Shown in pieces: positions 51,087-60,935 of a stretch of DNA of 64,000 nucleotides (position 1 is its first letter; each line of letters begins with the position of its first letter). The DNA is from Euonymus europaeus (lineage: Eukaryota > Streptophyta > Magnoliopsida > Celastrales > Celastraceae): assembly GCA_963580455.1 (NCBI GenBank), contig OY756966.1, positions 12,341,001 to 12,405,000 on the forward strand. The letters run 5' to 3'. The notes under the pieces were generated by a model. The model did no database searches and was not told the origin of the DNA. It worked only from the letters and a program-made list of their open reading frames with translations. The position numbers and the translations under genes were made by a program.

Positions 51087-52380
51087 GCTTCAGGATTATT
51101 TAATTGCCAAAACTCCAACTCTCTATGACAAATAGACACAGCCGTTAAAAGCTCTTCCATAGAGAGAGTTGAGCAACTTCGGACCATCAAAGTTGCTCGA
51201 TGTACATTTATTGTTGTTATTTTTTCTCAAAGTTTATGAGTATAAGCTTCCTAGAATATTTCGATGCCAAAACCCCAACTTTCTATGACAAATGCACAAA
51301 ATTCTTAAAAGCTCCTCCACAAAGAGAGTCGAGCAACACAGCCGTTAAAAGCTCCTCTATAGAGAGAGTTGAGCAACTTCGGACCATCAAAGTTGCTCGG
51401 TGTACAATTTTTAATGTTCCTCTATGTCAAATTGTTCGAGTATAAGCTTCCTAGATTATTACGATGGCAAAATAATAACTTTTTATGACAAATGGACAAA
51501 GCCGTTAAAAGCACTTCCATAGAGAGAGTTGAGCAACTTCGGAGCATCAAAGTTGCTCGGTGTACACTTTTTATTGTTATTTTATGTCAAATTTTATGAT
51601 TATAGGCTTTCTAGATTATTTCGATGCAAAAACCTGAACATACTATGACAAATGCACAAAATTGTTAAAAGCTCCTCCATGGAGAGAGTTGAGCAAGTTC
51701 GACCGTCCAAGTTGCTCGGTGTACACCTTTTATTGTTCTTCTATTCCAAATTATAAGAGTATAAGCTTCAAGATTATTTAATTGCCAAAACACAAACTTT
51801 CTATGGAAATGGAGAAAACCGTTAAAAGCTCCTCTATAGAGAGAGTTGAGAAACTTCGGACCATCAAAGTTTCTTGGCGTACAACTTTTATTATTCTTCT
51901 ATGTCAAATTTTATGAGTATAAGTTTCCTAGATTACTTCAATGCAAAAACCCCAACTTTCTATGACAAATGTACAAAATTGTTAAAAGCATCTCCATGGA
52001 GAGAGTTGAGCAACTTTGACCGTCAAAGTTGCTCAGTGTACACATTTTATTGTTCTTCTATGCCAAATTTTAAGACTATAAGCTTTAAGATTATTTAATT
52101 GCCGAAACACAACCTTTCTATGAGAAATGGACAAAACCGTTAAAAGCTCCTCCATAGAGAGAGTTGAGCAACTTCGGACCATCAAAGTTTCTCGGTGTTC
52201 GCCTTTTATTATTCTTCTATGTCAAATTTTATGGGTATAAGCTTCCTAGATGATTTCGATGCAAAAACCCCTACTTTCTATGACAAATGGACAAAACCAT
52301 TAAAAGCTCCTCCATTAAGAGATTTTGCCAACTTCGGACCGTCAAAATTGCTCGGTGTACACCTTTTATTGTTCTTCTAT
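51087..52380 (+). repeat. Displaced partial fifth copy of the 2429-bp unit
   Basis: Sequence matches 47700-48993 at a constant offset of 3387 bp (2429 + 958, about six extra monomers), including the 40-bp remnant junction at about 51335. The intervening 49346-51086 resembles the end of the 17-mer block at an offset of 10353 bp. Confidence 0.88.
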
Positions 52381-53959
52381 GCCAAATTTTAAGAGTGTTA
52401 GCTTCAAGATTATTTAATTGCCAAAACAGCAACTTTCTATGAGAAATGGACAAAACCGTTAACAGCTCCTCCCTAGAGAGAGTTGAGCAACTTCGGACCA
52501 TCAAAGTTGCTCGGTGTACACTTTTTATTGTTCTTCTATTTCAGCTTTTATGAGTATAAGCTTCCTGGATTATTTTGATGCCAAAACTTCAACTTTTTAT
52601 GACAAATGGACAAAACCGTTAACAGCTCCTCCATAGAGAGAGTTGAGCAACTTCGGACCATCAAAGTTGCTCGGTGTACACTTTTTATTGTTCTTCTATG
52701 TCAGATTTTATGAGTATAAGCTTCCAAGATTATTTTGATGTCAAAACTTCAACTTTTTATGACAAATGGACAAAATTGTTAAAAGCTTTTCCGTAGAGAG
52801 AGTTGAGCAACTTCGGATCATCAAAGTTGCTCGGTGTACACTTTTTATTATTCTTATATGTCAGATTTTATGAGTATAAGCTTCCTAGATTATTTTTATG
52901 ACAAAACTTCAACTTTTTTTGCAAATGGACAAAATTGTTAAAAGCTCCTAGATAGAGAGAGTTGAGGAACTTTGTACCGACAAAGTTGCTCGGTGTACAC
53001 TTTTTATTGTTCGGTGTACACCTTTTATTGTTCTTCTATGCCAAATTTTACGAGTATAAGCTTCAGGATTATTTAATTTCCAAAACTCCAACTCTCTATG
53101 AAAAATGGACACAACCGTTAAAAGCTCCTTCATAGAGAGAGTTGAGCAACTTCGGACCATCAAAGTTTCTCAGTGTACATTTATTATTGTTATTTTATGT
53201 CAAAGTTTATGAGTATAAGCTTCCTAGACTATTTCGATGCCAAAACCCCAACGTTCTATGACAAATGCACAAAATTGTTAAAAGCTCCTCCACAGAGAGA
53301 GTTGAGCAACTTTGTACCGTCAAAATTGCTCGGTGTACATTTTTTATTGTTCTTCTATGCCAAATTTTACGAGTATAAGCTTTAGGATTATTTAATTGCC
53401 AAAACTCCAACTCTCTATAACAAATGGACACAGCCGTTAAAAGCTCCTCCATAGCGAGAGCTGAGCAACTTCGGACCATCAAAGTTGCTCGATGTACAAT
53501 TTTTAATGTTCTTTTATGTCAAATTTGTTGAGTATAAGCTTCCTAGATTATTACGATGGCAAAATAATAACTTTCTATGACAAATAGACAAAGCCGTTAA
53601 AAGCAGTTCCATTGAGAGAGTTGAGCAACTTCGGAGCATCAAAGTGGCTCGGTGAACACTTTTTATTGTTATTTTATGTAAAATTTTATGAGTATAGGCT
53701 TTTTAGATTATTTCGATGCAAAAACCCCAACTTTCTATGACAAATGCACAAAATTGTTAAAAGCTCCTCCATGGAGAGACTTGAGCAAGTTCGACCGTCA
53801 AAGTTGCTCGGTGTACACCTTTTATTGTTCTTCTATTCCAAATTATAAGAGTATAAACTTCAAGATTATTTAATTGCCAAAACACAAACTTTCTATGGAA
53901 ATGGACAAAACCGTTAAAAGCTCCTCTATAGAGAGAGTTGAGCAACTTCGGACCATCAA

Positions 53960-54595
53960 AGTTGCTCTGTGTACGCCTTTTATTATTCTTCTATGTCAAA
54001 TTTTATGGGTATAAGCTTCCTAGATGATTTCGATGCAAAAACCCCACTTTCAATGACAAATGGACAAAACCATTAAAAGCTCCTCCATGGAGAGAGTTTG
54101 GCAACTTTGGACCGTCAAAATTGCTCGGTGTACACCTTTTATTGTTCTTCGATGCCAAATTTTAAGAGTGTAAGCTTCAAGATTATTTAATTGTCGAAAC
54201 ACAACCTTTCTATGAGAAATGGACAAAACCGTTAAAAGCTCCTCCATAGAGAGAGTTGAGCAACTTCGGACCATCAAAGTTGCTCTGTGTACGCCTTTTA
54301 TTATTCTTCTATGTCAAATTTTATGGGTATAAGCTTCCTAGATGATTTCGATGCAAAAACCCTACTTTCAATGACAAATGGACAAAACCATTAAAAACTC
54401 CTCCATGGAGAGAGTTTGGCAACTTTGGACCGTCAAAATTGCTCGGTGTACACCTTTTATTGTTCTTCGATGCCAAATTTTAAGAGTGTAAGCTTCAAGA
54501 TTATTTAATTGTCGAAACACAACCTTTCTATGAGAAATGGACAAAACCGTTAAAAGCTCCTCCATAGAGAGAGTTGAGCAACTTCGGACCATCAA
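53960..54595 (+). repeat. 318-bp dimer tandem duplication
   Basis: Two nearly identical 318-bp units (53960-54277 and 54278-54595) share the rare gttgctctgtgtacgcc and ttcttcgatgcc variants. Confidence 0.88.
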
Positions 54596-54604
54596 AGTTG
54601 CTCG

Positions 54605-56200
54605 GTGTACACTTTTTATTATTCTTCTATGTCAAATTTTATGAGTATAAGCTTCCTAGATGATTTCGATGCCAAAACTCCAACTTTCTATGAAAAATGC
54701 ACAAAATTGTTAAAAGCTACTCCACAGAGAGAGTTGAGTAACTTTGTACCGTCAAGGTTGCTCAGTGTACATTTTGTATTGTTCTTATATGCCAAATTTT
54801 AAGATTATAAGCTTCAAGATTATTTAATTTCAAAAACACTAACTTTCTATGAAAAATGGACAAAACCGTTAACAGCTCCTCCATAGAGAGAGTTGAGCAA
54901 CTTCGGACCATCAAAGTTGCTCGGTGTACACTTTTTATTGTTCTTCTGTGTCAGATTTTATGTGTATAAGCTTCCTAGATTATTTTGATGCCAAAACTTC
55001 AACTTTTTATGACAAATGGACAAAATTGTTAAAAGCTCCACCATAGAGAGAGTTGAGCAACTTCGGACCGTCAAAGTTGCTCGGTGTACAATTTTTATTG
55101 TTCTTCTATGTCAGATTTTATGAGTACAAGCTTCCTAGATTATTTTTATGACAAAACTTCGACTTTTTTTGACAAATAGACAAAATTGTTAAAAGCTCCT
55201 CGATAGAGAGAGTTGAGGAACTTTGTACCGCCAAAGTTGCTCGGTGTACACCTTCTATTGTTCTTCTATGCCAAATTTTAAGAGTGTAAGCTTCAAGATT
55301 ATTTAATTGTCGAAACACAACCTTTCTATGAGAAATGGACAAAACCGTTAAAAGCTCCTCCATAGAGAGAGTTGAGCAACTTCGGACCATCAAAGTTGCT
55401 CGGTGTACACTCTTTATTATTCTTCTATGTCAAATTTTATGAGTATAAGCTTCCTAGATGATTTCAATGCCAAAACTCCAACTGTCTACGAAAAATGCAC
55501 AAAATTGTTAAAAGCTCCTCCACAGAGAAAGTTGAGTAACTTTGTACCGTCAAGGTTGCTCGGTGTACACTTTTTATTGTTCTTCTATGCCAAATTTAAA
55601 GATTATAAGCTTCAAGATTATTTAATTGCCAAAACACCAACTTTCTATGAAAAATGGACAAAACCGTCAACAGCACCTCCATAGAGAGAGTTGAGCAACT
55701 TCGGACCATCAAAGTTGCTCGGTGTACACTTTTTATTGTTCTTCTGTGTCAGATTTTATGAGTATAAGCTTCCTAGATTATTTTGATGCCAAAACTTCAA
55801 CTTTTTATGACAAATGGACAAAATTGTTAAAAGCTCCACCATAGAGATAGTTGAGCAACTTCGGACCGTCAAAGTTGCTCGGTGTACACTTTTTATTGTT
55901 CTTCTATGTCAGATTTTATGAGTACAAGCTTCCTAGATTATTTTTATGACAAAACTTCAACTTTTTTTGACAAATGGACAAAATTGTTAAAACTCCTCGA
56001 TAGAGAGTTGAGGAACTTTGTACCGTCAAAGTTGCTCGGTGTACACCTTTTATTGTTCTTCTATGCCAAATTTTACGAGTATAAGCTTCAGGATTATTTA
56101 ATTGCCAAAACTCCAACTCTCTATGACAAATAGATACAGCCGTTAAAAGCTCCTCCATATAGAGAGTTGAGCAACTTCGGACCATCAAAGTTGCCCGGTG
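54605..56200 (+). repeat. Five-monomer higher-order repeat, about 798 bp, two copies
   Basis: Matching points 54605/55403 and the rare ttcttctgtgtcag at 54941/55739 are 798 bp apart. The second copy degrades after about 56000. Confidence 0.82.
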
Positions 56201-57518
56201 TACATTTATTATTGTTATTTTATGTCAAAGTTTATGAGTATAAGCTTCCTAGATTATTTCGATGCCAAAACTCCAACTTTCTATGAAAAATGCACAAAAT
56301 TGTTAAAAGCTCCTCCACAGAGAGAGTTGAGCAACTTTGTACCGTCAAGGTTGCTCGGTGTACACCTTTTATTGTTCTTCTATGCCAAATTTTACGAGCG
56401 TAAGCTTCAGGATAATTTAATTGCCAAAACTCCAACTCTCTATAGCAAATGGAAACAGCCTTTAAAAGCTCCTCCATAGAGAGAGTTGAGCAACTTCGGA
56501 CCATCAAAGTTGCTCGGTGTACAATTTTTAATGTTCTTCTATGTCAAATTTTTCGAGTATAAGCTTCCTATATTATTACGATGGCAAAATAATAACTTTC
56601 TACGACAAATGGACAAAGCCGTTAAAAGCACTTCCATTGAGAGAGTTGAGCAACTTCGGAGCATCAACGTTGCTCGGTGTACACTTTTTATTGTTATTTT
56701 ATGTCAAATTTTATGAGTATAAGCTTCCTAGATTATTTCGATGCAAAAACCCCAACTTTCTATGACAAATGCAAAAAAATTGTTAAAAGCTCCTCCATGG
56801 AGAGTGTTGAGCAACTTCGACCGTCAAAGTTGCTCGGTCTACACCTTTTAATTTTTTTTTAATCCAAATTTTAAGAGTATAAGCTTCAAGATTATTTAAT
56901 TGCTAAAACACAAACTTTCTGTAGAAATGGACAAAACCGTTAAAAGCTCCTCTATAGAGAGAGTTGAGCAACTTCGGACCATTAAAGTTGCTCGGTGTAC
57001 ATTTATTATTGTTATTTTATGTCAAAGTTTATGAGTATAAGCTTCCTAGATTATTTCAATGCCTCCAACTTTCTATAAAAAATGCACAAAATTGTTAAAA
57101 GCTCCTCCACAGAGAGAGTTGAGCAACTTTGTACCGTCAAGGTTGCTCGGTGTACACCTTTTACTGTTCTTCTATGCCAAATTTTACGAGTATAAGCTTC
57201 AGGATTATTTAATTGCCAAAACTCCAACAATCTATAACAAATGGACACAGCCGTTAAAAGCTCCTCCATAGAGAGAGTTGAGCAACTTCGGACTATCAAA
57301 GTTGCTCGGTGTACAATTTTTAATGTTCTTCTATGTCAAATTTTTCGAGTATAAGCTTCCTAGATTATTACGATGGCAAAATAATAACTTTCTATGACAA
57401 ATGGACAAATCCGTTAAAAGCACTTCCATAGAGAGAGTTGAGCAACTTCGGAGCATCAAATTTGCTCGGTGTACACTTTTTATTGTTATTTTATGTCAAA
57501 TTTTATGAGTATAAGCTT

Positions 57519-58834
57519 TGTCGCAACCGGTTTTGCGAAAATGATTTTTTAATAAAATATAAGAAGTCACCACCAATTGAATAGTTTCAATTGGTCACCA
57601 TGAAAATATAATTTTTGGTCTACGAAAAATCCAGAAAAAGGGTAAGTGAGTTTGTTGCGTATGGGGAAGGTGTGAGGCACCCCACAACGCCTGTTTTTAA
57701 AACAATTGCCAACTTAACTTTTATTATCCCATTAAATGACTTTTATAGAAAATATTAATCGTGGCATACGTAAAATATGATAATTATATATAAGATAAAA
57801 ATAATATTTAGAGGAATATAATAGCTATATAGGACAAAATAATATAAGTAGACATATGTATATATCAAAATAGAATAAATAAACTTATAAGATATATATA
57901 TATATATATATATTATATATTCGAATATAATAACATGATTTTAATATATATAAAGACTATATATATGAGGTGCAATGACTATATAAATTATACGACAAAT
58001 TATATAAGATAAAAATAATATTTAAATAAATAAAGAAAATAATTTAAGTAGATATAGGGTTATACAAAAATAGAATAAAATGAATTCATAAAATATAATA
58101 CAATTTTATAATATATATAAAAACTATATTAAAGGTCTTAATATTGAGGTTCATAGGGTTTTTTCCATCCAATGGCCAAATTTCCCAAGAAACACTCTCA
58201 CCTCAAGAATCTACCCAACGGTGCATCCAATGCATTCCCCAAATAGATTCCATCGTTGGCAAAGACTTTTAATATAATTTTTATATAATATATAAGTTTG
58301 AAATAACGTAAAATATAATATAAAATAGTAAATATCATAAAATAAAATAAGGACAAGAATAAAAATAGAAATAAAGTCAAAAGGTAAATGATGAGGATAA
58401 TTTTCCTCTTCAATGACAACACGACACGTAGATATAACAGTCATCAGCTTTATGCTCGGTACCGAGAAGAAGTATGTACATTCCTCGGTACTCATCTTCA
58501 GAGTGGTAAAAGGCTGTCATGAACTACCTAAACAGGAACTACCTTTGCTATATAAAGGGACAAACCCTCAGGTAAAAAGGGACAATTTTTGACTGATTAC
58601 AAGAGCACCGAGCAGTGCACTTCACAGAGTTCCTTTGTGCTAGCATCTGACTTGAGGGTCGAAGCGCCAGCGCCAGAGAACACTCTCTGGCGGGCCTCTA
58701 GCTTACGTTTGCTCTTTGTTGCAGGATAATTCAATTGTTGAAAGGGAGCTAATCCGAGGAAGGACATCAACAGACGAGAAAGCTCTTGTTCAAACCTATC
58801 CTGATACGTCTTGGGCCGATTTGAGACGTCATCA
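57519..58834 (+). repeat. 5' LTR of the Tat element, about 1316 bp
   Basis: The LTR begins TGTCGCAACC where satellite ends and stops at ...cgtcatca just before the primer binding site. The first 200 bp include the gtgaggcaccccacaacgcc wording common in plant Tat LTRs. 57720-58400 is A/T-rich with a TA microsatellite (57893-57911). A 12-bp palindrome CTCGGTACCGAG lies at 58455-58466, followed by a TATA box. Minus-strand open frames at 58198-58495 are A/T-driven and not genes. Confidence 0.82.
58549..58557 (+). promoter_or_regulatory. TATA box of the Tat element LTR
   Basis: TATATAAAG in the 3' third of the LTR, about 290 bp before the primer site, is placed as a U3 promoter should be. Transcription is expected to start near 58585. 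Confidence 0.7.
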
Positions 58835-58837
58835 GAT

Positions 58838-58854
58838 TGGCGCCGTCTGTGGGA
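58838..58854 (+). other. Primer binding site
   Basis: TGGCGCCGTCTGTGGGA starts three bases after the LTR end. This is the usual minus-strand tRNA primer site of plant Tat elements. The priming tRNA is not determined from this sequence. Confidence 0.85.
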
Positions 58855-58872
58855 AATTCCATAACAAAAATT

Positions 58873-60933
58873 ATGGTTCGAGCTAGAGCTTTAAGAGGAG
58901 AAGAACAACAGGCTGAGGCAGCAAACGAAAATGCCGAGCACCAGCCTCAACCATTGGTGCAAGATCAGATCACCGAACTATTGCAACAGATGAATGTCCT
59001 CGCGCAACGCCTGGATATGATCCAAGAACAAGTACAGGGTCACCAACCAATCCAAAATGAGAGCGTTTCTCATGAGACGAGAAATGACCACTCTCACACT
59101 GATGAGTCAAGAAAACCCGACCTTCCAGGAACCTCGGTAACCATTGCTCGAAGAACTCAGCCCACTCATACTTACGAGGGGGATAGCAAGTTTATCGAGG
59201 GGGTAGTGGATCGCAAAATAGCTGCTTTGCAAGGCCGTCCTTTCTTGGATACAATGAACTGGGATAGGAACTTAACTCCATTGTCGATCGAGGTGCAACA
59301 CGCTCAGATACCGACAAGCTTTAAGGTTTCCAGTGTGGAAAAATATAACGGGATAGGGGATCCGCTAGACCATGTTATCGGCTTTCAAACCATGATGGAG
59401 TTTCAGCGGGCCTCTCAGGAAGCTTGCTGCAAAATCTTCCCAGTCTCGCTTGTCGGAGTGGCAAGACGTTGGTTCAGAGCTCTGCCACAAGGCAGCATTC
59501 ATAGTTTTGACGACCTAACGAACAAGTTTGTTGCTCATTTTGCAAGCTCTAGACCGGTGAAGAAGACCAACGCCGCACTGGTTACCATTAGACAAAAACC
59601 ACAGGAGAGTTCAAGAGAATTTGTAACTCAGTTCAACAGTGATTGCTTAGAGATACCGGACCTCCAGCCAATCATAGCCATTACAGCCTTCACGACTGGA
59701 GTACGACATGTGACGCTAAAGCATTCATTGTCGAAAAAGAATTTGAAAAGTATCCCCGAACTGCTCTCAAGAGTTGAAAAATACATTACTGCTGACAAAA
59801 TGATGGCTGAACCACATGTAACCGAGCAATCTTTAAACAGGTCTCCCCCGAGGAGAAGGTCAGACGCTGGTCGACCAACTGAGAGGAAAACTAGTGGATT
59901 CGATAGATCATTCACCAGAAGAGAGGACCGAGCCAAACTTGAGAGATATGATTCTTATACCCCACTCAATTCTTCTTTGAAAAGAGTATTGAATGAGATA
60001 CAGGATCGCGACATCGTCAGGTGGCTGGCAAAGATGAAGTTAACTCCGGGTAGGATAGGGAGCGACAAGTATTGTAAATTCCACTGGGGCCCTGATCATG
60101 ACACTGATGAATGTCGCCACCTGAAAGACGAGGTAGAAAACCTAATCCGGAGAGGATACCTCAAGCGTTTTACTAGCTCGGGGGGAGATAAGAGAGAAAG
60201 AGAAGGAGGAAAAGAAAATCCAAGAGGTCCAAGAGAGAATGAGGACAGGAGACAGAGGAGACGACAAGAGGAGTCCCCTCATCATCGGAATCGTGGAACA
60301 GCTGGTACCATTGGTATGATAGTCGGTGGTCTAGCTTCGGGAGGAGAAAGTTCATCTGGGAGGAGAGCATATGCTCGGACTGTGCATCAGATCAATGAGA
60401 AGTCAAAGAGAACGAGAACGGGGGAGGAGAAGATAACATTCTCAGAAAGAGACGGGGATGGTTTGCACCAGCCCCATGACGATGCGTTTGTTTTTTATGT
60501 TATCATCGCCTACTACACGGTCAAAAAGGTCTTGATTGATAACGGGAGCGCAGCGGATGTTCTTTTCTATCACGCCTTCAAACAGATGAACCTTCCGAGA
60601 GAGAGCTTGAAGAAGTTTTCTTCACCCCTATACGGTTTCACTAGAGAACAAGTTGTCCCTGTCGGGATAATAAGTCTACCCATAACCTTGGGTAATTACC
60701 CGAGGTCAAAATTATTTATGGTGGAACTTTTGGTCGTCGATGTGAAGACCCCATACAACGCATTGATTGGCAGACCACTACTTCACAAGGCCCAAGCAAT
60801 TGTCTCAACTTATTACCTGAAAATGAAATTCCACACTGATCAAGGAGTAGGAGAAGTTCAGGGCGACCAAAAGCTCGCTCGCCAGATGTATGTAACCGAT
60901 CTTAAAGAAAAGAAAAACCAGTCTCAATCATAG
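58873..60933 (+). CDS. gag: Gag-protease polyprotein of the Tat element
   Basis: The ORF is 686 codons from ATG 58873. The open frame extends further 5' only into the primer binding site, so this first ATG is chosen. An N-terminal glutamine-rich stretch (about residues 30-55) could form a coiled coil. The capsid-like retrotransposon gag domain spans about residues 155-305 (GIGDPLDHV, ARRWFRALP, FTTGV). A zinc-knuckle-like motif C..H....H....C is near residue 400 (YCKFHWGPDHDTDEC), followed by an arginine/glutamate-rich basic linker. A retropepsin-type aspartic protease centres on IDNGSAADVLF at about residue 553, with a C-terminal LIGRPLL segment. It would form the particle and process the polyprotein. 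The frame ends at TAG 60931-60933, one frame away from pol, with an A-rich run just before. Confidence 0.88.
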   Translation: MVRARALRGEEQQAEAANENAEHQPQPLVQDQITELLQQMNVLAQRLDMIQEQVQGHQPIQNESVSHETRNDHSHTDESRKPDLPGTSVTIARRTQPTHTYEGDSKFIEGVVDRKIAALQGRPFLDTMNWDRNLTPLSIEVQHAQIPTSFKVSSVEKYNGIGDPLDHVIGFQTMMEFQRASQEACCKIFPVSLVGVARRWFRALPQGSIHSFDDLTNKFVAHFASSRPVKKTNAALVTIRQKPQESSREFVTQFNSDCLEIPDLQPIIAITAFTTGVRHVTLKHSLSKKNLKSIPELLSRVEKYITADKMMAEPHVTEQSLNRSPPRRRSDAGRPTERKTSGFDRSFTRREDRAKLERYDSYTPLNSSLKRVLNEIQDRDIVRWLAKMKLTPGRIGSDKYCKFHWGPDHDTDECRHLKDEVENLIRRGYLKRFTSSGGDKREREGGKENPRGPRENEDRRQRRRQEESPHHRNRGTAGTIGMIVGGLASGGESSSGRRAYARTVHQINEKSKRTRTGEEKITFSERDGDGLHQPHDDAFVFYVIIAYYTVKKVLIDNGSAADVLFYHAFKQMNLPRESLKKFSSPLYGFTREQVVPVGIISLPITLGNYPRSKLFMVELLVVDVKTPYNALIGRPLLHKAQAIVSTYYLKMKFHTDQGVGEVQGDQKLARQMYVTDLKEKKNQSQS

Positions 60934-60935
60934 AA

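Larger units (their letters stand above)
20880..57518 (+). repeat. Main satellite array, second block, about 230 monomers
   Basis: Tandem copies of a monomer of about 159 bp containing an aagctt site, caaatggacaaa, gttaaaagctcctcc, a gagcaactt...aagttgctc inverted repeat and the palindrome gtgtacac. From 20.9 to about 29 kb monomers are heterogeneous with mostly single-monomer period. From about 29 kb onward two alternating types give a dimer (319 bp), and from 33.5 kb longer higher-order units appear (separate entries). The array ends at 57518 where the Tat-element LTR begins. Open frames of up to 94 codons on both strands recur with the repeat, are broken at different places in sister copies, and are not considered genes. 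Confidence 0.95.

Noticed and set aside
3812..57518. Dozens of open frames of 60-94 codons on both strands, many nearly identical to each other
   Set aside because: They repeat with the satellite. A monomer of 159 bp is a multiple of three, so an open frame passes from one copy to the next. Sister copies are broken at different points and none has a recognisable domain.
17022..57518. CRISPR-like regular repeats
   Set aside because: There are no unique spacers between repeats. Whole monomers are tandem and the setting is a plant genome.
57470..57518. An array boundary with host DNA at the right end
   Set aside because: The sequence after 57518 is the LTR of the Tat element, so the array may continue beyond the element outside the window.
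58198..58495. Minus-strand open frames with hydrophobic stretches
   Set aside because: They fall in the A/T-rich U3 region of the Tat LTR, and the hydrophobicity comes from base composition.
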